A program made the translations under genes and the position numbers. DNA of 64,000 bases, taken from positions 4,216,001 through 4,280,000 of the forward strand of contig NZ_CP015098.1 of assembly GCF_001611795.1 (NCBI RefSeq). Reading direction: 5' to 3'. This DNA is from Streptomyces qaidamensis. GTDB taxonomy: Bacteria > Actinomycetota > Actinomycetes > Streptomycetales > Streptomycetaceae. Of this stretch, positions 32,164 to 41,089 are shown piece by piece. Position 1 is the first letter of the stretch. Each line of letters begins with the position of its first letter. The notes under the pieces are model-generated. The model made no database searches. It saw only the letters and a list, made by a program, of their open reading frames with translations, and was not told where the DNA came from.

Positions 32164-33112
32164 GCGGCACCCGGGCAGGCGGCGGCTCCGCCCAGGACGG
32201 CCGCCAGGTCGCGCCCTGCGGCGGTCGCGGCCGGGTCGCCACCAGGTAGTCGCGCAGGGCCGTCAGGCCGGGGTGCGGGTTGTCCGTGCGCCACAGCAGT
32301 GAGTGCGGGTAGACCGGGACCGGGTCCACGAGCGGGACGAGCCGCAGGTCGTGGCCGGCCGGCCAGACGTGCGGGGTGCGTTCGCTGAGGAAGGTCGCCA
32401 CGGTCGGGGAACCGGCGATCGTGTCGAGGAGCGCCTCCAGGCCGAAGTTGGGCCCGATGGTGTCGATGGCCGGCCCGAAGGCCGCGGCCAGTTCCTCGTA
32501 GTAGGCGTGCCATTCGGTCCCCGGAACGTTGCCCGGCATCCAGATCCGGTGTCCGGCGAGCTGCGCGGTCGTCACCCGGTCGGCCCGGGCGAACGGGTGG
32601 CCGGGGCCGACGCACAGCCGCAGCGGCTCATCGAGAACCGGGGTGGCCGCGATGCCGTCGGGGAGCCGCTGCCCGGGCATGGTGACGGCCCGGAAGGTGG
32701 CGTCGACGGCCCCGTCCCGCAGGGCCGTCACGGCCGTCTCGACGTCGAACAGCGTGACGACGTCCAGCGCGGTCTCCGGGTGCGCCCGGTGGAAGTGCTG
32801 CACCAGTCCGCCGGGGGCGGCCCTGCGTCCCACGACGTCCACCCGCAGCGCCCGGTCCCCGGGCCGGACGGCGGCCGTCGCCCGCTCCTCGGCCCGGAGC
32901 AGGACCCGGGCGTGCGGCAGCAGGGCCTGCCCGTCGATGGTGAGTTCCGCCCCGCGCGGCGTACGGACCAGCAGCCGTACCCCGAGGTCCTTCTCCAGCG
33001 CGGCGATCCGCTTGGACACGGCCTGCTGGGTGAGGGCCAGGTCCACGGCGGCCTTCTGGAACTGCCCGGAGTCGGCGATCGCGACGAAGGCCCGTACGGC
33101 TTTGAGGTCCAC
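32135..33112 (-). CDS. LysR-family transcriptional regulator
   Basis: A 325-aa regulator. The N-terminal HTH is FVAIADSGQFQKAAVDLALTQQAVSKRIAALEKDLGVRLLVR. The effector-binding domain spans about residues 90-300. A Pro-rich tail (RPPQGATWRPSW) extends beyond the usual end and overlaps the GNAT gene on the other strand. No divergent target gene is adjacent, because the next gene on the right also runs leftward. The 33113-33287 gap holds nothing I can support. Confidence 0.88.
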   Translation of the reverse strand: MDLKAVRAFVAIADSGQFQKAAVDLALTQQAVSKRIAALEKDLGVRLLVRTPRGAELTIDGQALLPHARVLLRAEERATAAVRPGDRALRVDVVGRRAAPGGLVQHFHRAHPETALDVVTLFDVETAVTALRDGAVDATFRAVTMPGQRLPDGIAATPVLDEPLRLCVGPGHPFARADRVTTAQLAGHRIWMPGNVPGTEWHAYYEELAAAFGPAIDTIGPNFGLEALLDTIAGSPTVATFLSERTPHVWPAGHDLRLVPLVDPVPVYPHSLLWRTDNPHPGLTALRDYLVATRPRPPQGATWRPSWAEPPPARVPPTRAVSPSA

Positions 33113-33287
33113 GAGGGGCAGCGTAGCCGCACAACGGGTGGTTGTCGGAGAGACCTGCGAACGTTGACCTTGGAGCCGGTACGCCCTCCTTGCACAACCA
33201 CTCGACGTACCAGGGGGTGTCCGCAGCGTCGCGTCCTTCGCCCGGAGGGCGGGCGTCGCGGGGCAGGCGGGACGTTGCGGAGACCCC

Positions 33288-33908
33288 CTAGAACCGGACC
33301 CGTCGCCGCACCGGCTCCACCGCGCACACCACGCCGAGGACCACGGCCCCGGCCAGCACCACGCCCCACCGGTCGTGTGCCGCGGCCCACCGCTCGTCCT
33401 CCACCGGCACGAACAGGGCCCAGCGGCCGGGCCAGAACAGCATGGCCAGGACGGCCGTGGCCAACAGGCCGCTCGCGGCCGGCAGTCCGGGCCGGGTGAC
33501 CTCGCTGAAGCGCACCGCGGCCGCCGCGCCGGTCACCGCCAGGACGAAGGCGGCCCCGGCCTCCAGCGTGATGTCGCCGACCGGAGGCCGCACGCCCGGC
33601 GGCACGAGCAGCAGGGCCACCGTCCACCAGGCCGCCGCGGCCGGGACGGCCAGGGCGACGCGCAGGGCGACACGGACCGGGCGCGGCGTCGGCACGGCGG
33701 CCGTGCTGTGCCGGGCCGGGTCGTCCAGGAGGAAGGCCAGGCCCACCGCGAAGGCGAGGATCGCGGCCCGCAGCAGGGACAGGGAGAGCCGTTCCGCCGT
33801 CTCGCCGGTCCGGGCCAGCGCGGCGAGCAGCAGTCCCGCCGCCCCGGCCGCGCCGACCGTGCCCCACGGCACCGTCCGGTGGACGGGGAGCACCAGCTGC
33901 CGGGTCAT
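33288..33908 (-). CDS. Membrane protein of the ECF-sigma/ABC operon (last gene)
   Basis: A 206-aa integral membrane protein with about five or six hydrophobic helices and an Arg-rich C-terminus (VRRRVRF). ATG 33908 overlaps the stop of the upstream membrane protein as ATGA. It has no motif of its own; position suggests an ABC-transporter membrane subunit or accessory. The frame stays open to 34304, but that part lies in the upstream gene. Confidence 0.75.
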   Translation of the reverse strand: MTRQLVLPVHRTVPWGTVGAAGAAGLLLAALARTGETAERLSLSLLRAAILAFAVGLAFLLDDPARHSTAAVPTPRPVRVALRVALAVPAAAAWWTVALLLVPPGVRPPVGDITLEAGAAFVLAVTGAAAAVRFSEVTRPGLPAASGLLATAVLAMLFWPGRWALFVPVEDERWAAAHDRWGVVLAGAVVLGVVCAVEPVRRRVRF

Positions 33909-35415
33909 GAGAGGCACTTGTCCTCCCCCTCGGGCGCGGGCAGGCCCAGCAGCCCGGCCGCCCGGGCCGCGGTGATCTTCGGTGCGGTGAGTTCGTCCCA
34001 CCGGTCCTTGACCCGTGCGCCGGCCTCGGCGCGGGGCAGGTCGAGCAGCGCGCGCAGCACCTCGGTCTGGGCCTCGGTCATGTACAGCCCGTTCGTGGGC
34101 TGGAGCACGGAGTCGGAGCCGGTGACGGTGTCGTTGAGGCGAACCCTGCGCAGCGCGTCGAGCGGGTCGGACTCCCAGCCCACGGCCAGCCACATGAGGG
34201 GCACGATGCGGCCGTCGCAGATCGAGGTGGCGGCCTCCTCGTCGCCCGCGATGAGCACACCGGCCACGGCGGCCGAGAACTCGGGGACGCGGTTGCCGCC
34301 CCACTGGGTGCCCACCGTCACCTCGTGCGGGCGCTTCAGGGAGTCCAGAGCGGCGTCACCGGAGAGGCCGTAGCGCGCATCGACCCGCTGCCGTACGACG
34401 ACGTCCTGGTCATGGGCGCTGCCGCCGGCCAAGGAGCGGACCCGGTCCACCACCGCGGCCCAGTCCCCGACCCGTGGCCCCCACTCGGGGAACGCGCAGT
34501 AGGTGGATCCGTCCCGTCGGACACAGGAGTGCACCTGCTCGGGGTGCACGGTGGCGCGCTCGCGCGCCTTGACCAGCTCGGGGGAGTCGCCCGCCGACTG
34601 GGCCACTCCGCCCACCAGCGTCAGGGCCAGCGTCCCGGCGACACCGGCGAACACGGCCGGTTTGCGGCCACCGGCGGCCAGGACCGCCGCCAGGCCCAGG
34701 AACAGGGCCAGTCCGGCGAGGTACAGGGCGTGCCAGGCGGCCGGCCGGCCCATCAGGTCCGACGGCAGGGTGTTGGAGGTCGGCTCCTCGACTGCCGGCA
34801 GCAGCCACCTCGCCCCGTAGTCCATGCCCGAGAAGAAGAGGAACAGGAACAGGAACAGCACCACCAGCAGCGGCGCGGCGAGAACGGACCGCACCAGCCC
34901 TGCCATGAGCAGCCCGGCCAGTCCGAACAGCAGGACCGTCAGCGGGCCGACGAGCAGTTCGCCCACCGAGCCCTGCCCGATCGCCCCGGGGCGCAGCGCC
35001 TCCCGGCCGAACTGCCCGGCCACGCACAGGGCGGTGACCAGGGCCGCGGCCGCGACCGACAGGGCGTGGGCGACCGTACGGCACCAGTGCGGGAGCAACA
35101 GCACCGTGAAATACCGCTCCGTGCCGTGCCGTCGGGAGCGCAGCGCGGCCTGGTTGACGGACAGCAGGACCGCGAGGCCGACGAGCATCGGCGCGCCCTG
35201 GGTGGCCCGGTCGGCGTCCTGGAGGGCCGGGTAGTCACCCCAGGCCTTGCCGGCACGCCACACGGTCCAGCCGAGGTACACGCTGAACGCGAGGAGTACC
35301 GGAATCCGGGTCAGCAGCCGGCGGGACTCGAACAGGGTCAGGGCGAGCACGGCCTTGAAGGACCCGCCGAGCTCGTTCCGCATCCCGGACGCGACCGGCT
35401 TCTCCACGACCGTGG

Positions 35416-35419
<4 letters not shown>
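33905..35419 (-). CDS. ABC-exporter membrane protein with large extracytoplasmic part
   Basis: A 504-aa protein. About six transmembrane helices lie in the first 280 residues (LLTRIPVLLAFSVYLGW, LLVVLFLFLFLFFSG). A soluble region of about 220 residues with Cys in HSCVRRDGSTYC follows. GTG 35419 overlaps the ATPase stop as GTGA. An 801-aa frame continues upstream to 36310, but that part is antisense-type sequence inside the ATPase gene. Probable permease partner of the ATPase; substrate unknown. Confidence 0.8.
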
Positions 35420-36272
<853 letters not shown>

Positions 36273-36276
<4 letters not shown>

Positions 36277-37109
36277 ACGGCACGTCCCTGGAAGAGGTCG
36301 AATCGGTCACGGAGCAGGAAGAGCAGCCCGGCGGCGAGCGCGGTGACCACCGCCGCCACGCCCTGCCCGGCCGCGGTGAACGGCGCGAGCGGCACGTCCG
36401 CCCCCGCCCGCAGTACGTCCGCCGTCAGCAGCAGCCCGGCCCACGCCCCGCCCACCAGGGACGGCGCGAGCACCGGCCCCAGCCGGGGCATCAGCGCGAG
36501 CCCGGTCGTCGTCAGCGCCAGCCCGGGCAGCAGCCAGGCCAGCGCCCGCAGCCCGTAAGAGGGCAGGGCCAGGGTCGCCAGCCCGTTCAGCGCGAGCACG
36601 ACGGCGAGCACGGCCACCGTCCGGATCATCAGCAGCCGGAAGCCGTGCATCGGGGCGACGACGGCCATCTCGTACGTCGGGTCCAGCGCGGGCCCGTACG
36701 ACAGCGCCACGCCCGCCAGCGGCAACAGCGGCGCCAGGGCCAGGAACAGCGTTGGGAACTCCCCGGTGTGCACGGAGTGCCCGGCGGCCACGCTCAGGAG
36801 CAGCACGACGACCACGGCCCCGAGCCAGGACCGCCGCAGCACCGGGGTCGCCGCCAGCATCCGCGCGGTGTGCCCGGCCACGCCGATCCGCACGAGCAGC
36901 TTCTCCAGCGGCCCCGTCCGGGGCGCGTCCAGCTCGGCGTCGAGCCGGTCCCACCCGGCGTCGAGGGCGACCGGGTCGCTGACCTCGGCCAGTGCCCCGC
37001 GGCACCGGGCGCAGGAGGTCAGATGCGCGTCGGCGGACCAGAGCGCGGGAGCCGCCAGCTCCCCTCGGACGTAGGCCCGCAGGTCTTCTTCCGGCACGTG
37101 CCAGCTCAT
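36273..37109 (-). CDS. Zinc-binding anti-sigma factor with polytopic membrane domain
   Basis: A 278-aa protein. The N-terminal ZAS-type zinc motif is His-x3-Cys-x2-Cys in DAHLTSCARC (about residues 27-36), with an upstream His in MSWHVPEED. After it come about six transmembrane helices (about 90-270), where typical anti-sigma factors have one. It would hold the ECF sigma factor at the membrane and release it on a signal, possibly from the coupled exporter. ATGA overlaps with both neighbours. Confidence 0.85.
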
Positions 37110-37657
37110 GCCAACGCCTCCCGCAGCTGCTTCCGGGCCCGCATCGCCCGTGTCTTGACCGTCCCGGGCGGTATCCCGAGCAGTACCGCCGCCTCACGGG
37201 TGGTCAGCCCGTCGATGACGGTCGCCTGCAGCACCGCCCGCAGCTCCGGCGACAGCCGGACCAGCGCTCCGGCGAGGTCCCCGTGCTCCACCCCCGCGAG
37301 CACGCGTTCCTCCGCCGACACCTCGTCACGGTGCCGCAGCCGCGCCAGGGCCTGCCGCAGCCGCCCCCGCGCCCCGTCGCCGCGCAGCGCGTCCACCAGC
37401 CGCCGCGACGCGATGCGCCACAGCCACCCGGCCGCGTCCGCGGAACCGGCCTCCTCACGGTGGCGGGCCTTGCCCCGCCACACCGCGAGGAACGTCTCCT
37501 GCACGACGTCGTCGACGACCCCGAGGTCGGCGCACCGCCCCCGCAACCGGGCCCGGAGCCAGGGCGCGTAGCGCCGGTACAGCTCCTCGAAGGCACGCCG
37601 GTCGGCGTCCGCGGCTATCGCCCGCAGCAGCTCCCCGTCGCTTCTCGTATCGCTCAC
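37106..37657 (-). CDS. ECF-type RNA polymerase sigma factor
   Basis: A 183-aa sigma-70 family protein. Region 2 spans about residues 17-85 (AFEELYRRYAPWLRAR, VDDVVQETFLAVWRG) and region 4 about 125-180 (LSPELRAVLQATVIDGLTTREAAVLLGIPPGTVKTR). It is the first gene of a five-gene, fully overlapping operon with anti-sigma factor, ATPase and two membrane proteins. It probably activates this operon. Divergent from a YtrA-type regulator. Confidence 0.94.
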   Translation of the reverse strand: MSDTRSDGELLRAIAADADRRAFEELYRRYAPWLRARLRGRCADLGVVDDVVQETFLAVWRGKARHREEAGSADAAGWLWRIASRRLVDALRGDGARGRLRQALARLRHRDEVSAEERVLAGVEHGDLAGALVRLSPELRAVLQATVIDGLTTREAAVLLGIPPGTVKTRAMRARKQLREALA

Positions 37658-37725
37658 GTCTCCTCATCGGACGGCCCGGCCCGAACGGTTCACGAAAGCA
37701 CGCTTGACTTTGCCGACCCGCTCCA

Positions 37726-37759
37726 CCACCCTTTCACTACTCAATTAGTGAAAGGGTGG
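37726..37759. promoter_or_regulatory. Operator: 14-bp perfect inverted repeat
   Basis: CCACCCTTTCACTA (37726-37739) and TAGTGAAAGGGTGG (37746-37759) are perfect inverted arms around CTCAAT. The right arm ends 8 nt before GTG 37768 and includes its ribosome-binding site. A TTGACT -35-like box lies at 37704. It is the probable binding site of the YtrA-type GntR regulator. It lies in the intergenic region shared with the divergent ECF sigma gene. Confidence 0.75.
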
Positions 37760-37767
37760 TTCAAGCA

Positions 37768-38160
37768 GTGGTCGAGTACCGCATCGACCGGCGCAGCGGC
37801 GTGGCCACCTACGTCCAGATCGTCCAGCAGACCAAACAGGCCCTGCGTCTGGGCCTGCTGGAGCCGGGCGACAAGCTCCCCACGGCCCGCGAGGTCGTGG
37901 AGGCCACCGCCATCAACCCCAACACGGTCCTCAAGGCCTACCGGGAGCTGGAGCGCGAGGGCCTGGTCGAGGCCCGCCGCGGACTCGGCACCTTCGTCCG
38001 CAGGTCCCTGGGCGCCGCCCCCGCCGACTCCCCCCTCCGCGCGGAGCTGGACGCCTGGGCGGCCCGGGCCCGCGCGGCCGGTCTGGAGCACGACGACGTG
38101 GCCGCCCTCTTCACTTCCGTACTCGACGCGCACTTCGCAGACTCCAAGGGGGACGCATGA
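37768..38160 (+). CDS. YtrA-type GntR regulator
   Basis: A 130-aa regulator with a GTG start. The winged helix (about residues 8-80) has PLGLLEPGDKLPTAREV-type spacing (LLEPGDKLPTAREVVEATAINPNTVLKAYRELE). A short C-terminal dimer helix replaces a large effector domain, as in the YtrA subfamily that governs ABC exporters. Its stop overlaps the ATPase start as ATGA. The inverted repeat at 37726 is its likely operator. The frame also allows GTG 37756, but that would place the start inside the operator. Confidence 0.88.
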   Translation: MVEYRIDRRSGVATYVQIVQQTKQALRLGLLEPGDKLPTAREVVEATAINPNTVLKAYRELEREGLVEARRGLGTFVRRSLGAAPADSPLRAELDAWAARARAAGLEHDDVAALFTSVLDAHFADSKGDA

Positions 38161-39041
38161 CCGACACCGCCATCGAGGCGGCGGCACTGGGCAGGAGGTT
38201 CGGGCGCCGCCGCAGGCCGGCCCTGGACGGCTGCTCCTTCCGGATACCGACGGGCCGCGTGTGCGCCGTCGTCGGCCCGAACGGCGCCGGCAAGTCCACC
38301 CTGCTCGCGCTGGCGGCCGGGCTGCTGCGGCCCACCGACGGCTCGGTCACCGTGCTCGGCCGGGCCCCGGCGGCATCCCGCGAGCGCCTCGCCTACGTCG
38401 CGCAGAACAAGCCCCTGCACCCCCAGCTCACCGTCACCGGCACCCTGCGCCTGGGCCGCGACCTCAACCCGCGCCGCTGGGACGCCGGGGTCGCCGAGCG
38501 GATCGTCGCGGAGGGCGACCTCGACCCGGGTGCGAGGATCCGCTCCCTCTCCGGCGGCCAGCGCACCCGCGTGGCGCTCGCCCTGGCTCTCGGCAAGCGC
38601 CCTGAACTGCTGCTGCTGGACGAGCCGATGGCCGACCTCGATCCCCTCGCGCGGCACCAGCTGATGGCCACGCTCATGGCCGACGCCGCCGACCGCGGCA
38701 CCACGGTTGTCATGTCCTCGCACGTGGTGGCGGAGCTGGAGGGCTCCTGCGACCACCTGCTGCTGCTCGGCGGCGGCCGCGTCCGGCTCGCCGGGCCGCT
38801 GGAGGACGTGCTCGCCGCCCACACCCTGGTCACCGGCCGGGCGGGCGACTCCCTCGACCCGCACACCGTGGTCGAGTCCCGCACCACCGGCCGCCAGCTG
38901 ACCGCCCTGGTCCGGCCCGCGGGCCCCCTCGGCGACGGGGTCCAGGGCGACCAACCCTCCCTGGAGGAAGTCGTCCTGGCCCACCTGCGCTCCCCCGACG
39001 CCCCGCCGCTCCTGCTCGACGCGCGGGAGGCCGCCGTATGA
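38157..39041 (+). CDS. ABC transporter ATP-binding protein (YtrA operon)
   Basis: A 294-aa ATPase. Walker A is GPNGAGKST, the signature LSGGQRTRVALALAL, Walker B LLLLDEPMADLD and the switch His in SSHVVAEL. The N-terminus has an unusual basic stretch (GRRFGRRRRPALDG). It is coupled by ATGA overlaps to the regulator before it and the membrane protein after it. Confidence 0.92.
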   Translation: MTDTAIEAAALGRRFGRRRRPALDGCSFRIPTGRVCAVVGPNGAGKSTLLALAAGLLRPTDGSVTVLGRAPAASRERLAYVAQNKPLHPQLTVTGTLRLGRDLNPRRWDAGVAERIVAEGDLDPGARIRSLSGGQRTRVALALALGKRPELLLLDEPMADLDPLARHQLMATLMADAADRGTTVVMSSHVVAELEGSCDHLLLLGGGRVRLAGPLEDVLAAHTLVTGRAGDSLDPHTVVESRTTGRQLTALVRPAGPLGDGVQGDQPSLEEVVLAHLRSPDAPPLLLDAREAAV

Positions 39042-39907
39042 GCGCCGCGACCATCGGGGCACCCACCGCCGTCCGGCGGTTCCCGGAGCCGCGCGGCCTG
39101 TTCCTGGCCCTGCTGCGGGTGCACCGCTCCGCCCTGCTGTTCTGGCTGGGACTGGTGGTGGTGGCCGCCGGGGCGCTGCTGTGGGCGCTCGGTCCGGGAG
39201 CGGACAACGCCTGGGCGGAGTACCGGGCGTCGGGCTGCGGCGGGGACAGCCCCCACCTCGGCTGTGACCTCCCCGGGCCCGCGCACGGCCGCTACGAGAC
39301 GGTCGTGGCGTGCGCCTCCGGGCTCCTCGCCGTCCTGCCGGTGCTCACCGGAGCCTGGGCGGGCGGCGCCCTCATCGGCCGCGAGCTGGAGAGCGGGACC
39401 GCCGACTTCGCCTGGACCCAGTCGGTCACCCCGGCCCGCTGGCTCGCCGCCAAGCTCGCCGTCCCCGCCCTGCTGCTCGTGACGGGCACGCTCGCGATCA
39501 CCCTGCTGCACCGGGCGCTGTGGGCGTCCGACAGCCACCTGACCCGCTCCCTGGGCTGGCGCGAATGGCACGACGACAGCGTCTTCGAGGCGAACGGCAC
39601 CCTCGCCACCGCCCACCCCCTGGCCGCCCTCGCCCTCGGCGTCCTGGCCGGCCTGGTGGTGCGCCGGGCGCTGCCCGCCCTCGCCGCCGCGGCCCTGGCC
39701 GTCATGGCGCTGATCTACGTGCTCGACGAGGTGCGCCCGCACCTGTGGCCGGTGCCCCCCGGGACACCGGCCCTGATGCACGAGCACCCGGCCTCCCACT
39801 TCTGGCCCCTCCAGCTCGTGGAGACCGGCATCCTCCTGGCCGTCGCCGCCCTGGCGACCGCCGCCTCGTTCACCCTGCTGCGCCGCCGCACGGGAGCGGC
39901 CGTATGA
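39038..39907 (+). CDS. ABC-2-like membrane protein, paralogue A
   Basis: A 289-aa permease-type protein with about six hydrophobic helices. It shares with the next gene the segment RELESGTA, AWTQSVTPARWLAAKLAVPA and the C-terminal SHFWPLQ-V-ETG motif. It probably forms the exporter with the ATPase as a heterodimer of the two paralogues. Overlaps both neighbours by 4 bp. Confidence 0.85.
   Translation: MSAATIGAPTAVRRFPEPRGLFLALLRVHRSALLFWLGLVVVAAGALLWALGPGADNAWAEYRASGCGGDSPHLGCDLPGPAHGRYETVVACASGLLAVLPVLTGAWAGGALIGRELESGTADFAWTQSVTPARWLAAKLAVPALLLVTGTLAITLLHRALWASDSHLTRSLGWREWHDDSVFEANGTLATAHPLAALALGVLAGLVVRRALPALAAAALAVMALIYVLDEVRPHLWPVPPGTPALMHEHPASHFWPLQLVETGILLAVAALATAASFTLLRRRTGAAV
39410..39469. 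repeat. 60-bp identical segment, copy 1
   Basis: These 60 bases, which encode AWTQSVTPARWLAAKLAVPA, are identical to 40267-40326 in the next gene, although the rest of the two genes has diverged. This suggests recent gene conversion or strong constraint. Confidence 0.85.
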
Positions 39908-40818
39908 CCGCCCTGAGCACGGCGCCGGCACCCGCGGGCCGTCCCGGCGGCCTGGTCCGTACGGTCGCCCGGACGCACCGCACGGCCCTCGCCCTGGCCC
40001 TCCTGGTCCTGGCCACCGCGACGGCCGCGCTGATCTGGCTGCACTCCCTCGGGGACGAGGCCCGGGCGGGCAACAGCGCCTGCGCCACGCCCCCGACCGA
40101 CGGGCTGCCGTCCTGCGCGGCCGTCGAGGCGATCACCGTCGACGAGACGTACGCGAGCGGCCTCGCGATGATCGCCACGGTGCTGTCCTGGGTGATGTTC
40201 CCGGTGGCGGCCTGGGCGGGCGGCGCCCTGACCGGGCGCGAGCTGGAGAGCGGCACCGCGCAGCTGGCCTGGACCCAGTCGGTCACCCCGGCCCGCTGGC
40301 TCGCCGCCAAGCTCGCCGTCCCCGCCGCGCTGCTCACCGCCGGCACGGGCCTGCTCGTCCCGGTGAACATCTGGGCGCGCGGGGACCGCGATCCCGACCT
40401 GGCCGGCGACTGGTACTACCCGGACGTGTTCGTGTCGACCGGCCCGGTGGCCGTGGCCTACGCCCTGGCCGGTCTCGCCCTCGGGGCCCTGGCCGGACTG
40501 GTGTGGCGCCGGGCCCTGCCCGCCGCGGGAGTGGCCCTCGCGGCCTCCCTCCTCCTGCACAACCTCCTGGAACGGCACCGCGAGGACCTCTGGCCGCCCG
40601 TCACCCGCACCGAGGCCGGCAGCTTCGAACTGCCCCGCTCGGCCCTCCAGGTCGCCTGGGCCGACTCCCCCGTGAACGGCGTCCCGATCACCCGCGCGAC
40701 CTTCCACCCCGAGTCCCACTTCTGGCCCCTGCAGTACGTCGAGACCGGCCTGCTCCTGGCCGTGGCGGCCACCGCGACGGCCGCCGCCTTCGTCCTGCTG
40801 GCCCGCCGCCTCCCCTGA
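39904..40818 (+). CDS. ABC-2-like membrane protein, paralogue B
   Basis: A 304-aa permease-type protein with about six helices, paralogous to the preceding gene (shared RELESGTA, SVTPARWLAAKLA, ESHFWPLQYVETG). The extracytoplasmic loop after TM1 has a Cys pair (NSACATPP, PSCAAVE). ATG 39904 overlaps the upstream stop as ATGA. Last gene of the YtrA operon; a strong hairpin follows. Confidence 0.85.
   Translation: MTALSTAPAPAGRPGGLVRTVARTHRTALALALLVLATATAALIWLHSLGDEARAGNSACATPPTDGLPSCAAVEAITVDETYASGLAMIATVLSWVMFPVAAWAGGALTGRELESGTAQLAWTQSVTPARWLAAKLAVPAALLTAGTGLLVPVNIWARGDRDPDLAGDWYYPDVFVSTGPVAVAYALAGLALGALAGLVWRRALPAAGVALAASLLLHNLLERHREDLWPPVTRTEAGSFELPRSALQVAWADSPVNGVPITRATFHPESHFWPLQYVETGLLLAVAATATAAAFVLLARRLP
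40267..40326. repeat. 60-bp identical segment, copy 2
   Basis: Perfect copy of 39410-39469; see that entry. Confidence 0.85.
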
Positions 40819-40822
40819 ACCC

Positions 40823-40862
40823 GGTCCGCGCGTCCTTCCACGGGGGGATGGACGCGCGGACC
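40823..40862. terminator. Hairpin terminator after the YtrA operon
   Basis: GGTCCGCGCGTCC (40823-40835) and GGACGCGCGGACC (40850-40862) form a 13-bp perfect stem with a 14-nt loop, 5 bp after the last permease stop. Confidence 0.8.
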
Positions 40863-41089
40863 GCCCTCGCGAACCCCTCGCGGGCCGCCCCCCGCTATCC
40901 CGCACGTCATGTCTCCGTAACCATTGATTCAGACGAGCTTGCGAAGCTCGGCCAATGAATCCCGCTGTGCCAGAGCCTTCCCCGCCCCGCGAGGGGCACG
41001 AGGGAAACGGGAGCACTCATGTGACACCCCCGCTCCCGCCCGCGCTGTCCGACGCGCCCGTGATGCTCGCGGCGCGGAAGAATGGGTCC

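Noticed and set aside
33113..33287. Small gene between the LysR and membrane genes
   Set aside because: Short frames only, with no ribosome-binding site and no codon-bias support.
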